NCBI GenBank assembly: GCA_036674765.1 | Contig: JARVKI010000037.1 | Span: forward strand, 334,706 to 398,705 | Length of the DNA: 64,000 nt | Direction of reading: 5' to 3' | Origin: Seiridium cupressi | Lineage: Eukaryota > Ascomycota > Sordariomycetes > Amphisphaeriales > Sporocadaceae | Shown here: piece by piece, positions 35,345 to 46,120 of the stretch | Numbering within the stretch: position 1 is the first letter of the stretch | How the letters are laid out: each line of letters begins with the position of its first letter | Translations under genes and position numbers: made by a program | The notes under the pieces: model-generated | The model's input: the letters and a program-made list of their open reading frames with translations, nothing else | The model's database searches: none | What the model was told of the DNA's origin: nothing

Positions 35345-36613
35345 ATGTCCAACCGAAGAAGGATCAATGCTGCTTCCCAAGAGCCTGAGGATCGCAGCTG
35401 GACAGCTGAAGCTGAGCGCGATCTTCTGCTGCTCCTGTTCGCGGTCGGGAAGGTCGGCGGCAACGGTAACAACAACGGCAGGGTCATGGCATGGAACGTC
35501 GTCAAGGAGCTTTTCACGGCCAAGGGATACTCCAAGACGAAGAACGCTATGCAGTGAGTTATCACATTTTCTTTCAGACACATCGTAGACAAACTTGTAC
35601 ATCATCTAACAGAATAAAGGACACGCTGGACTCGAGAGCTTCTCGACAAGATTAACGACTTCGACGATTTTGTGCAGACCTGTATTAATGAGATCGAAGA
35701 AGCTATTCACAAGGCTCACCACGATGGTGAGGCTTTTGAGAACAAAGTGCTTAAGCGGGCTGGGAAATGGATAAAGGATAGCGACTCGCCAGATACTCCG
35801 GAACATGATGATAATGCCAAGGTTATGGAGCAAGAGCTTGGCCCATCTGAGACCCTTGAACCCCGCCATTCATCTGAGGCTGTCGCCGGTCTTTCAGGCA
35901 CAGCTACATCAATCCGCAAGATTCGGGACCGCCAGCAGATGATATCGAAAGAAGATAATGTCCGAGCTGGCCGTTCGAAGAAAGGGAAGGACAAACAGAG
36001 GGCTAACGAAGATGTCCCGGTCAAGCTCTTCGACATACCATTGATGGCAGATATTAGTGATCTCCTACCCATTGTCGACACTTCCGGCAAGATCCGCGCT
36101 TTCATGACTATGCAGCAGGAGATCACTGTCCCGAAAGTCACAAAGCTTGAAACTACCAGCCTTACCAATACAGTCTCCCAACATCCATATGAATCGGTCA
36201 CCGTATCTGCTAAGCTTATGGGCAGCGATGCGGGTTTCATGCAGAGCGCTTCGGTCCATGACCACGCGAAGGTTAACAGCGGCCTCCGAACCCGCGGACG
36301 CCATGTCTCGTTCCTCAATGACGACCGAGAACTTGCACACCGCCAAGAACCTGCACACCACGGAGACAGCAAGCTGCCTATTGATCCACGATTGGAGGAC
36401 TACCCTGCCGACCCTCGAACCTTGCCGCCGCAGCCGCCTGTAGAGCCGTTCTCGGCGCCGGCTGGAGGCTTCTCCGATGCGTTCCCTGATTTCGATGGGT
36501 TCCCAGAAAACATTGAGATGAGCTCGTTCTTCAAGCCTCATGGTCCGGGAGCTGGGTGGGAAGAGGAAATTCTACACCCATGGGAGGAAGATTGCGGCGT
36601 GCCCGAGGACTGA
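35345..36613 (+). CDS. Myb/SANT-like protein A with long disordered tail
   Basis: Exons 35345-35553 and 35620-36613 (66-bp intron) give 400 aa. The N-terminal 75 residues form a Myb/SANT-like three-helix unit: RSWTAEAERDLLLLLFAVGK, then VMAWNVVKELFTAKGYSKTK, then AMQTRWTREL. The intron falls in phase 2 within the third helix, as in neighbours B, C and E. A helical segment follows, then a charged, mostly disordered region with RSKKGKDKQR (possible nuclear signal) and a Pro-rich end (DPRTLPPQPPVEPFSAP). The length is unusual for the group, whose members are mostly 110-330 aa. It is probably a nuclear, DNA-binding or chromatin protein. Target and role are unknown. Confidence 0.72.
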
Positions 36614-37443
36614 TGAGTACTAGCTATGAGGGAGCATTTGATTTTGTAATTAGAGCTTAACATTCAGGGATTGATGTTGATTACGATATTGAGTAGTGCT
36701 GCTGTATTCTGACCAGAGCAATTAGGTACGCAATGGTCAATTATGGGCTTCGGTAGCCACAAACAACTCCCATATTGCTACCACGTCATACTCTATATCA
36801 TACTCTTGCTAGTTAGGCCTTGATTCCGCCATCGCTATGTCCTCGAGATCAGCACTTACCATTGCTGACCTTCTCTAGACAAATCGGTCCATGTAAACTA
36901 AGAACGAACCCTATCTACTCTACACCATTTTCTGACAGGTTTGATGAAAGCAATATTCTTGCAGGATTTACAAGGATTTTTAATTTTATAAAGGAACTCG
37001 CCGTTTTAATATTCATTCTTAGAAGAATTCGGCGAGAAATTCCTCGACGATGATAGGAAACTCTTCCGGCGATAGTTTTCATAGAGATTATTGCCTAAGG
37101 AAACTAATCAGGTTATCACCTATTCTATGCTTTTGGCCCAATATCATATAGCGAATAGAATGAGCGAAGATTTGGCTGATATGCCTGGTCCGCTTCTCTG
37201 CTGGACCTCTGCGAACTCAGTTGGAAAATATGGTAAACAAGCCCAAAGAAACGTCGTCTGTATTCATGTTACGTCTATCTGTATATTAAGGAAGGAAAAT
37301 CCTCTCGTTCGGCGAGGAAGTTTCGGCGAGGAAGAAGAATTAGAGGAAACAGGAGACCGTAAGACAGAAGAAAATCCCCTCGAACCTCCATCGCAAATTT
37401 GTGGATTTTCCCCAATGCCCTAATTCTTGGCTCAAATGTTGAT
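36614..37443. other. AT-rich gap, possible decayed repeat
   Basis: No ordinary gene is seen. The stretch 36900-37420 is AT-rich, with repeated CGGCGAGGAAG/CGGCGAGAAA words (37031, 37311, 37324) and an inverted GGAAAATCC / GGATTTTCC pair (about 37297 and 37403). This may be a fragment of a small transposon, but no terminal repeats or target duplication could be fixed. Confidence 0.25.
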
Positions 37444-38099
37444 CTAGACCTCGTCCCGCTGCAGACCGTAATCAGGATCCTCCTTGGCATCATGGGGAGA
37501 AGCTCCGGAAGAAGGTGCGCGCCAGGCACTTGGATGGCCGGCCTCGTCGCTCTCATGCTGCCATCCGGGGGCGGAGTCGGACTGGCGACGAGCATGCGCG
37601 AAGTGAGCAGGGTATCTAATCCATCTTGTCAGAAATATAACAACTTCAAGATTTGCATGGTTGAACTCACCTGGCCCAAGTGTCGTTGGGATCGATCTCA
37701 ACGTTCTGGTGCTGCCATCGATTCGGATAGCGGCTGCCATCCAAGGTGCGGCCACCTCTGCCCTGAGGATAGCCGTGAGGCGTGCGCTTCGCGGCTCTGG
37801 GGGCAGCGTAGTCGACATCGTCATCAACGGAGCGATAGCCGCCGGGACCAAGGTTGGGACGGGGAGCAGGGGCGGCGCTGCGTGCGTGGGCCCTAAGTTT
37901 TGTAAATTAGATATGACCGCTGAGTGAAGGAAAATCGAGCGCAACTTACGTGGCGTTACCGCGTCTGGCAGCCCGGTAGGCTCGAATGTCCACGATCTCG
38001 TCGACATCCTCGGTGTCGGCGCGTTTGATTCGCTTCGACGAGGTCTCAGGAACATCACCATCCCAGGCGTGGGAGGGTCCATCATCGGTGAAATCGTCG

Positions 38100-38176
<77 letters not shown>

Positions 38177-38671
38177 GTCGTCGTCGTAGGAATGAGCATG
38201 CTGAGATCGTGAGAAGCCGCGCTTCTTTCCAGGTCGAGACATGCCGCCACTGGGCTCTCGAGGCTGATGGTTCTGGCGACCTTTGGGAGCACCGACGCCA
38301 GAAGATGAGTTCTGTAGTGCTTGGATCATCTTTTTCTGAAGCTTCATGAGGTGTTGCCTAAGGGTACGAATGTTTGTTAGCAATAATACGAGCACGCAAT
38401 AAGAGAAGACCAAGAAGAGTTATCGGAAACAGGCACAGTCTTGAGCATCTATGAAGCTTTCCATAGACGTGGGGGATGAAAGTCAAAACAGGGAGGCCAG
38501 TATGTACTTGTACGCTATGATAGTGCACGTGAAGCCGTGCTCCCTCAAAGTTTGCTGAATGCCGTGCCACTGATCGTCGTTGGGAGGAGCATTCGAGAAC
38601 ATGGCGACCAAGAGATTTGCGTGTGCCTCGTCGTTCCAAACGATGCGACCTGAAGGCGTGTGGCTAACCAT
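37444..38671 (-). CDS. Myb/SANT-like protein B with 31-residue poly-Asp tract
   Basis: Four exons (38508-38671, 37950-38357, 37671-37892, 37444-37624) give 324 aa. All junctions keep frame. Introns are 150, 57 and 46 bp. The N-terminal domain reads IVWNDEAHANLLVAMFSN, then DDQWHGIQQTLREHGFTC, then IIAYKQHLMKLQKKM, a Myb/SANT-like unit with the group's phase-2 intron in the third helix. A basic stretch (RPGKKRGFSRSQ) precedes 31 consecutive Asp. The C-terminal half is Arg/Gly/Pro-rich with PQGRGGRTLDG. The acid run could bind histones or act as an activation segment, but this is speculation. The plus-strand ORF of poly-Ser over the same tract is a shadow. Confidence 0.75.
38093..38185 (-). repeat. 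(GAC/GAT)n hexanucleotide microsatellite coding poly-Asp
   Basis: There are 31 consecutive Asp codons, mostly alternating GAT and GAC, read on the minus strand. The near-perfect 6-bp period suggests recent slippage, so length is likely to vary between isolates. Confidence 0.95.
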
Positions 38672-38800
38672 TTTGAGAATGGCGGGAGAAGATCAGATTG
38701 TCAACTTAGTTGAGTCGGAAGTGCGTGTGCCTTAAACCCAAAGCTGGAAAGCACGATTTTCAGTGTTCAATAACCGTAATATTGTCGTGAGGTAGAGTCA

Positions 38801-39223
38801 ATGGAAACCAGAGGCCCAAGAAGGATGTTGCTGGAGGATGAATATACGATCGAGGGGATCGTCGGTTGTGAGATCGTAAGTGCGGCCAAGGCCGAGTTGT
38901 GGAGGTTGATTGTCAGGAAGAGAAAGAAAGAAGTGGCTGTAGAGAAAGAACTTTGTGATCAAATTTCCAAGTTATACCAATTGGTAGAGACAAGAGAGTT
39001 CACGGTGGACGACGATTGCGGAGGGTGAGTTGTGAAAGTGGAAAGTGTTGAGGTTGAGGATGAGGACGAATTTCGATCAAGCTTTTATAGAGATTCAAGC
39101 TGCAGAGGAGCCACGGCAGGAGCTGAGCTCGGACCTATGTGTTCGCAAGGCAACAGTGATTCAGAGCTCGTGATTTACGATTCAGTGATGCGTGATTCAG
39201 ATATCGAGAATTGGAAGAAATGA
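38801..39223 (+). CDS. Candidate small two-exon gene of unknown function
   Basis: Exons 38801-39024 and 39106-39223 with an 81-bp intron (GTGAGT to GCTGCAG) give 113 aa, and the splice keeps frame to a stop. The first exon has a charged helical section (ELWRLIVRKRKKEVAVEKEL) and the end is acidic. No family is recognised. It is divergent from Myb-like gene B, 129 bp away. It may instead be antisense or leader sequence. Confidence 0.33.
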
Positions 39224-40269
39224 TGGGGTGGCCTGGGTGTGAATCAAACAAAGATGGCCGTAATACTGTGACGCATTTCGGTGATGGTGTAGACCTTATC
39301 GCTCAACTCTTGTAGAATGGCATTTTTGTCTTGTTCCCTTAAGAGATGCAATACATGACTGAAGAGCGTGGCTAATATTGTTTCGTGGGTTTTGGCTGTC
39401 CGTCGTTGATAGCCCTTCCTGTCCTTGGAGTTGCCCGGACATCTTTACACGACTCGGAGATTTGTATGATGGACATTTTGTTCATTCGCGCCGTGAAGAA
39501 CAGCACACGATGATCTTCGAAAACCTGGGTGATGGTTGGACGAGACAAGGGGGGTGAAGTGGCAGTCGTAGCAACAATAAAGGCGTCGTTCGTGAGGGTG
39601 ATTTGACTCAAAGTGACGATTCGTCGCCAGAGCATTAAGCGGAAGCAAAACCATCTCTTCGCTCCTAATAGATACATTGCTTCAGGCTCTATGGTCTCCG
39701 TGTTTTGATGTTCCACGGACTTTGCTTCGTGTCGCCAAGCAAGCAAGTTTTCCTTAGAGTGTTGGCTTACGCGGACCGCTGACAAATTTAGAGTCCTCAA
39801 TGCCAGTCTCTTGAAGTGTGTAGTGAACGCCCCCGAAGCCTCAGAGCTGAGAAATATGTAATCGATGGAGTTGTCGGGATGCTAGGAGTGGTATTCGATG
39901 ATATGACATTATGATGCTCTATCGCCATCTATATTTCTTCCAGTATGGACTACTAGTCGTCACCCTATTCCAGAACTGTACATTTGATCGCGCGAAGAAT
40001 GTAATCCGTTTGGTATAAGAGAATTCTACGGAAAAAAGTGTGAGGTTTTGGAGTCGACAACGGTCAAGATATATATGACCAGGCCTCATATATGGGCAGC
40101 GACGTCCCCTCCAGAGCAAAACCAATAATCGATCTATACTGCACCTCGGACCATGGTGGTAAACGCTGTGCTGAACTGCTGTTTGATTTTGTTTTGTATC
40201 TTTAAGTGATGTTTGGGTTAGACTGTTGTATGAGGAAATCGCTACAACCATGGACTTAGGCGAGAGTGG
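39224..40269. other. Intergenic region
   Basis: A 142-codon minus-strand frame at 39372-39800 has no ATG start and no motif. No gene is supported. Confidence 0.4.
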
Positions 40270-40880
40270 TCGTAAAAAGGGGGAGGTACGACAAGTGAGT
40301 TATATTTTTAAGGGGGAAAGAACGACGACAAGTGAGTGCACTTTAAAAAGGGGGAAGGGACGACGATAAGTGAGTGGTCTTTAAAAAGGGGAAGGCATGA
40401 CGGCGAGTAAGAGTCTTGGTTTTAAAAAGGGGAAGAAACAACGACACGCAAGAGTTATATGGAAAGGTGGAAGTAACGACGGAACGATAAGAAACAAGAT
40501 TTATTTAAAAAAGGGGTAGGACCAACGATAAACGTCAGTTGTCGTAAAAAGGGGTAGAAACGAGAAGAAACAAGAATTGTCGTGAAAAGGGGTAGGAACG
40601 ACAAGAAACAGGAGGTGTGATTAAAAAGGGGAAGGCTTGTCAGTAAACAAAAGTCGTCGTCTCAAAAAAAGGTAGGTATGACGAGAAATAAGAGTCGGCG
40701 TTTCAAAAGAGAAAGGCTTGTCGATAAGTAGAAGTCGTCTTATCAGGTAGAGGCCTTATAGGTAGTATATTGCTTGAAAGTCGTCTTGAAGAAGGGAAGG
40801 TCCGTAACAAGTAAGAGTCGTCTCAATAAGGGAGGATCCATCGACAAGTGGAAGTCGTCTCAAAAAAGAGAAATGCTCGT
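40270..40880. repeat. Degenerate tandem minisatellite, about 39 bp x 16
   Basis: G-blocks recur at about 40279, 40312, 40350, 40388, 40429, 40466, 40513, 40551, 40589, 40628, 40671, 40711, 40745, 40793, 40829 and 40867, a spacing of 33-48 bp. Each unit has A4-6 followed by G2-5, then AAGG or TAGG, then ACGACGA-like sequence, then AAGTGAG or AAGAAACAAG, then a GTCGTC-like end. The plus strand is very purine-rich. Units diverge toward the right end. No open frame spans it. Confidence 0.85.
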
Positions 40881-40898
40881 TGATGGTACATTGCTTTC

Positions 40899-41354
40899 TC
40901 AGCTCTGCCACTGCCGTCTGTTGTCGGCCGTACGTTGCTCCTGAACTCCAACGAGCCGAAGTGCAAGCCCGGGTGGGGGACGTGGATGACTCTCCTCACC
41001 GATGCCACACGCTGGGAGAGAACATTGGCGACCTGAAAGCCATTGATAGCCTCTGTTCGCTTTCGATACGAAACCATGTTGGTACTGGACCAAAACCTTG
41101 ACTTTGATATTGGTTTTGACCTTGACCGTGATTATGACCATCAAACAAAACAGACAAACCAAAATGGAAGAAGACAAAACTCACCTAATGGCTTCACCAG
41201 TCACATTGAAGCCTTTGGCTGCCATGACACTGGCGGCCGCGTTCGCCTGCGTTCTGACCAGCTTGCCATCCTTCAGACAAGCTTCGACGACTGCGAGGAG
41301 CAGCTGCGTGTGCATTTCCGGATTGCCCCACCGAGTACTTCCGTTGGGGCTCAT
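40899..41354 (-). CDS. Myb/SANT-like protein C, C-terminal exon uncertain
   Basis: Exon 1 (41185-41354) encodes 56 residues, including TRWGNPEMHTQLLLAVVEAC and AAASVMAAKGFNVTGEAIR, the first two and a half helices of the group domain. It ends with a good phase-2 donor (GTGAGT) at the same place as in genes A, B and E. The expected continuation (a QHL-type third-helix end) is not seen. Using the acceptor at 41053-41054 gives 107 aa ending at 40899. Using a later CAG gives a shorter end. Either the second exon is diverged or the gene is decaying. It lies directly beside the minisatellite. Confidence 0.5.
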
Positions 41355-42305
41355 GATGACAGGTGAACCGGCTGGGATGGATCACGAGCGGTGATCGTAT
41401 GAGCCCTGAAAGAATTTTGATAGATGTGGTGTTGTAGGCGTCCACTGGGGGATAGAAAGTGATGAAATCCGAGATCACGGATAGGGTGATGTCTCAGGGT
41501 GGGGGCTCAGCTCAAAGGTGACTCACGATCGGCAACAGTTGGCTAGCCTTTGGCTCGCGGCTGGTGATATTTGATAATGAGTGACGGTGCGACTGTTCGG
41601 CGGACAGACACTTTGGCGATGTCAGGTGTTGTTCTAACTTCAGTGGTTGATCTATTCTTCAGGGGTTGTTCCAAACTCAGGCATTCACTGGACGAGCTCA
41701 ACTTCTAGTAGTCTGCTAGCTTTCACACTGGTTACAAGATCGTCTGTGCTGATGATTTCACAAAGAAGTTTTGCTTTGACTCTGTCCGTGTTTGGGTATT
41801 CCTTCTGCTCTGGGTTCAAACATTGCGAGAATAACCATGCTAGGATTTGAATTTAGCCATGGTACGTTGGATACGTATTAAAGTTGAGTTTGCAGCCCTA
41901 GCTCCGTTGCCTTAACGTGTGATCAATATCTCGGCAAAGAGACAGTGATAGATAGCTAGACTATGGTATCTACTGCTATATGTATGCAGAGATAAGGATG
42001 ATTTGGTATTGAATACATCTTGATTGATATCCTGTGATTCACGCAGATTCCAGTTGCAGGGGCGTTGCAGCATGTGTGTAATATGATGATGTATTATGTG
42101 TCCATTTCAGAGAGGAGACTACTCACTAGCTATCCCATGAAATGATACAGTGAATGCCAAAGCACTTTGTTCCAATTTGTTCCTAAACGCCTGACGATGC
42201 CCGAGGGCAAGAATCAAATGACATGGTCTCATAAAACAGCACGAAGCTTCATGGTAAACAAACCCTTCGAAGGCTACCCGTATCCTACTCCTTCCGCCTA
42301 GATAT
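41355..42305. other. Intergenic region
   Basis: This holds the probable promoter of gene C and the 3' flank of gene D. No gene is supported. Confidence 0.4.
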
Positions 42306-43143
42306 TTAAATACATTGATTATCCCAGTGTTCGTGCTTTACGTTGATATTTTCTCCCTCAGCTTCTCCGACAGCCGGCATCGATGTGCATTCGCCATGAT
42401 GGTGCATGTGGTCGAAGGCCATTGGCATCCCTTCGAAGGTATATGAGGGTTCATAGGCAAGGAACATTGGAGAGTGCGACCACATTGTCTGGTCGTGGCC
42501 GAAGTGCCCCATGGGGAAGTCATATGATGGTTGTGGGTTCATCATCTCGTGTGCAGGACTGGGCATCATTGCTGGCGATGTTGGATAGCCGTCAGTGTCG
42601 CTGCATGGAGTAAGTAGCCGAGGTTGAATGACATGGTGTGTTGCGGCTGCTGGTGTCGTAGACATGCTTGTAGGGGTGAGACAGCTGTTTTGGTAGGTAG
42701 GCGGGACGCTCTCCTGCTTGATCCTGGGGGCAGGTGAGGATCCCTCGGTGGACTCGGCCACGCTGGCAGATTCTGCAACGGACTCGATCTTCACTCCATC
42801 TTCCTTCTTCTTCAACTTGGAATCTCTGGGTTCCTTCTTGGACTTTGTGATTCGGTTGGGCTTCTCTTTGGCAGTACGGTTGCGTGGCTGGGGTTCCAAG
42901 CCAAGCATTGCCGAGCGGAACCGGGAGTATCTCATTCGTGCCGCATGGCCATTGGAGATTGGCGAGGCCAGTATTGGGTTGGAGGCGACTTTGTTCCAGT
43001 CAATCTTATTCCGATGTCAGTTCCACACTACGTTTGCTTGGTGAAGGCCGCGTTAGCCAAAGAAGCAGACTTACATCCTTCAGATTCTTCTGTTGCAAGA
43101 TAGCGAACAGGAATCTGGCCATAACATTATCGTTGTTCGACAT
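42306..43143 (-). CDS. Myb-like protein D
   Basis: Exons 43075-43143 and 42306-43004 (70-bp intron, GTAAGT) give 255 aa. The domain reads NDNVMARFLFAILQQKNLKD, then IDWNKVASNPILASPISNG, then HAARMRYSRFRSAMLG. This matches the widespread fungal small Myb-like domain (compare gene F: DWDAVASELGY, then TRFGQIKKKLG). Then come a Lys/Arg-rich segment with SKKEPRDSKLKKK (likely nuclear signal), KIES and IKQE sumoylation-like motifs, and a Pro/Met/His-rich tail (MAFDHMHHHGE) that resembles an activation region. A very similar His/Met tail is present in gene H. Target genes are unknown. Confidence 0.78.
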
Positions 43144-45193
43144 TATGCCAAAGTTGGTGCCCACGAACAAGTGATAGTTCGATGTTCAAGTGTTGTTGAA
43201 GTCTGGAGATAGGAAATGTTGAAATGCTTGAAGAATAGTTGCACAGTCTGGTGTGAGGCGGATCGAGGCAACCGAGAGGTTCCAGATCAAGCGGAACGTG
43301 GGGGCCAGAAGAGATGCAGTGACTCATGAACGGGGCAATGTGAAATTCGGTGAGATGAGATCAGAGAAATATATGTTTTATTTCTTGAATGAAGGTCCTC
43401 ATGAGTATGGGTTTCGCCTCGGTCAATCACACCAGGGCTGCGGGACAGACTATAGTAGGGTGGGGCTTCATCAAGAACAAGCACAATGACCGGTATCAGC
43501 AGACAATGGAGCAAGGGCAGTCCCTAGCTGTCAACAGAGTTAGATGAGTTCAGGCCGGCAACCAAAAAGGAACGAGATGCATGAGAGCCTGTTTGCTTCT
43601 TCAGGAATGGCTGTGGGGGAAGACAAGGGCCAGCCACGATGATAAGGAACGATGAAGGAGACGTGTAAAGTGGTTGCATACGTGCCGCGGGAGCGCGTCT
43701 TTACCTTTTTATGACCAGTCATCCGCCACCGAGGAGGAGTGGGACAAGAGACATGGCTGCCTGTTGCCTAGCAACTTGGGTCGGAAAGGGAAGCAAAGTA
43801 ATCAAAGAGTGCGGATCTTGGCTGGAGGCCATGGTGGGGAGACGCGATTTAGTGGGATGACAGCGCGGCATACCGCGTAAAGTGGTTTTTCTTGCATCCT
43901 TGCTAGAGGGGGTCTCATCCCTGGCTCGGCTGGCAAACTACAGCGAAAGTACCAAGCTCCGAGCGAATGGGGACCGTGGTATGCGATCGGCGTTCAACTT
44001 GCGATCTTCAGGTCGAAGTGACAGGTCAAAAGCGGCGACGTTCGGTCTGCAGTAGGCTGGATAAAGTCAGGTCTGTCGAACTCTGAAATGCCGGCAGTAT
44101 CTAGGCAAAGTTATTTTGATGTATCGCTTTCAAAATACGACTCGTTGCGGCGCCTAGGAACTCACAGCCGGAGACGACGAAAAGGGTGACCACCACGAGC
44201 AACGGTAGCAAGGTATCAGGCAGGTCCAGCGGCCAGCTATCCAGTAAGGTGCTTATGGTGAAACGTGTGAGTCACTCGAGCCACCCATGGAGCTGGGGTC
44301 TTTGACGATTGTGATTCGTATGACCCCCCATGGTTCCCGGCGGACTTGAACACTTTTTTTTTGTCCACCTGCAGCCAAAACTGAATTGAGAAGAACGATT
44401 GGACAATCCTGACTCTGCGTCACAGCCCTGAGAAAGTAGGCATCGCACTTGCGCAAGCCTCTGAGCCGTTGAGAAGATCTAGCGGGGTATGGAATTGTGT
44501 ACATAGAGTCAAGAAAGTGCCGAAAGGCGTGTCCAACACCTGTTTGCAACCCGACGCAGATAGCCAATCATCAGCGTCAGGCTGGATCGTTTGAGGAGAT
44601 GACCGCCTCCCCAATGGAAAAATCAGCGATGAAGAGCTGAAAATGTTGAGCTCAGATGACCTTGTCGGGTGAAGCTTCCGTCGATGACGAACGGGCAAAG
44701 GCGGCCTCACTTAAGGCAACGCGGGTGGACGACGAAAATCAAGTGGTTGGGGACGTCGCGTCACACTTGGGATGGGTCGCAATCTGCCGCCTCATCTATT
44801 GCGCGGGCTGTCGCCAATTCACGTGACTTTAATGACTTTCAAGCCCGAATGAAAGTCGCACTTGCTTCTCCTGGAATAGCTGCAATTGTGCCCCCTGCAC
44901 CCATATCTCATTCGCCACAGCGTGCATGTTCTCCACTGAAACACAAATGCTGCACATCTCCTGCAATCTTGGTCTAACGCCATGGAGTCGAGTTGGCTCA
45001 CGTAATCGGGCTGGCTGACGGTGCTCGAGCCAGCTAGCGCAGACGGGCCAAGCTGCTCCCCCCCAATTCTCCGGCATCAAGTCGAACTCTCCAGTCCAGT
45101 CAGAGCCTCTGTCCCTTAGCAATTTTCTCAATCCACAGTTCCACTCTATTGTTAGCCCCAAATTGGAGATCAAGAGCTCGCCGAGTCGTCACG
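43144..45193. other. 2-kb divergent intergenic region between genes D and E
   Basis: Many short frames lie here, none with an ATG, motif and consistent splicing. A T9 tract lies near 44354. It probably holds both promoters. Confidence 0.4.
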
Positions 45194-46120
45194 ATGAACA
45201 AGAATTGGGGCGATAGAGCCGACAAAGATCTCTTTTTCACCATCCTTTCTGTCAAGAACATCGGCGTTATCAGCGGCGCAGAATGGACCACCATTGGTAA
45301 TCACATGCGCACCTTGGGTTATGGTTTTACCAACGAAGGTTGCCGGTACGTAGTTCCATGGCCACAAGGTTCCTGCCCTTCCCTTTCGGCTTTGTCATTC
45401 TCTACATCCGCCCAGTATCTCGAGCTTGAATCGCCATCAAACCGGACGGACACTGCGTCGGACTACACTTAAATGGTGACTTCATGCGCTTGGATCAGGT
45501 ACCGTCTGGTGGCGTCCATCTAGACTCCCATCTCATCCTTCTTGTCCGGGAAGGACTCGGCTCGTAGGGTCACGAACATCGTAGGCGACTTAAGCATGCG
45601 ATATTCTTATACACGTGGAAGTTGTTGACCAAATTGTTAATGTCACAACAGACAACACTTTCAAGGTCTTCGCAGGGCTCAACACAAGGCTGAATCGAAT
45701 GGATCCGGTTCAGAGGGTCCCAAGAAAGGTGACCCAACTACGAACCCGATCACTCGCCGGCCAGGGCCGGGTCGAGGCAGGCCCAAGAAGCAACCGCCTG
45801 CTGCTAGCTCCGAGCCTGGGCAAGACGAAGATGCTGCCGAAGCCGAAGCTGTTGCCGCTCTATCAGAACAGCTACACCAGCCGCCATCTGCTCCCTTACC
45901 GGTGGATGCACACATGTCCGGCGACCTGCCAGTACCTATGACCCTGCCCACACAAGATCCAGCCTCGTTGGGTCTGGTTGCAGCCGAGGACGATCTCGAA
46001 GAACAACCTGCGAAGCGCCAAAGACTGGACGACCCCACAGACCATCTGGAAGACACTGCGGGACTGGCACTAGACGACGGAAACGTTGATTCCATGGTGC
46101 ATCACGACCTGCCCGAGTAA
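45194..46120 (+). CDS. Myb/SANT-like protein E with AT-hook
   Basis: Exons 45194-45345 and 45652-46120 give 206 aa. The 306-bp intron is the longest in the window. The domain reads NWGDRADKDLFFTILSVKN, then AEWTTIGNHMRTLGYGFTN, then EGCRQHFQGLRRAQHK. The phase-2 intron sits at the same third-helix position as in A-C. Just after the domain is RRPGPGRGRPKKQPP, whose GRGRPKK is a classical AT-hook for the minor groove of AT-rich DNA. The remainder is acidic and Pro-rich, with AKRQRLDD as a possible nuclear signal. DNA binding is thus better supported here than in the other members. Confidence 0.8.

Noticed and set aside
37986..38189. Plus-strand poly-Ser ORF
   Set aside because: It is the antisense reading of the poly-Asp microsatellite in Myb-like gene B.
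39372..39800. 142-codon minus-strand ORF
   Set aside because: It starts with TTG in the frame given, lacks motifs and has no splice signals that extend it to an ATG.
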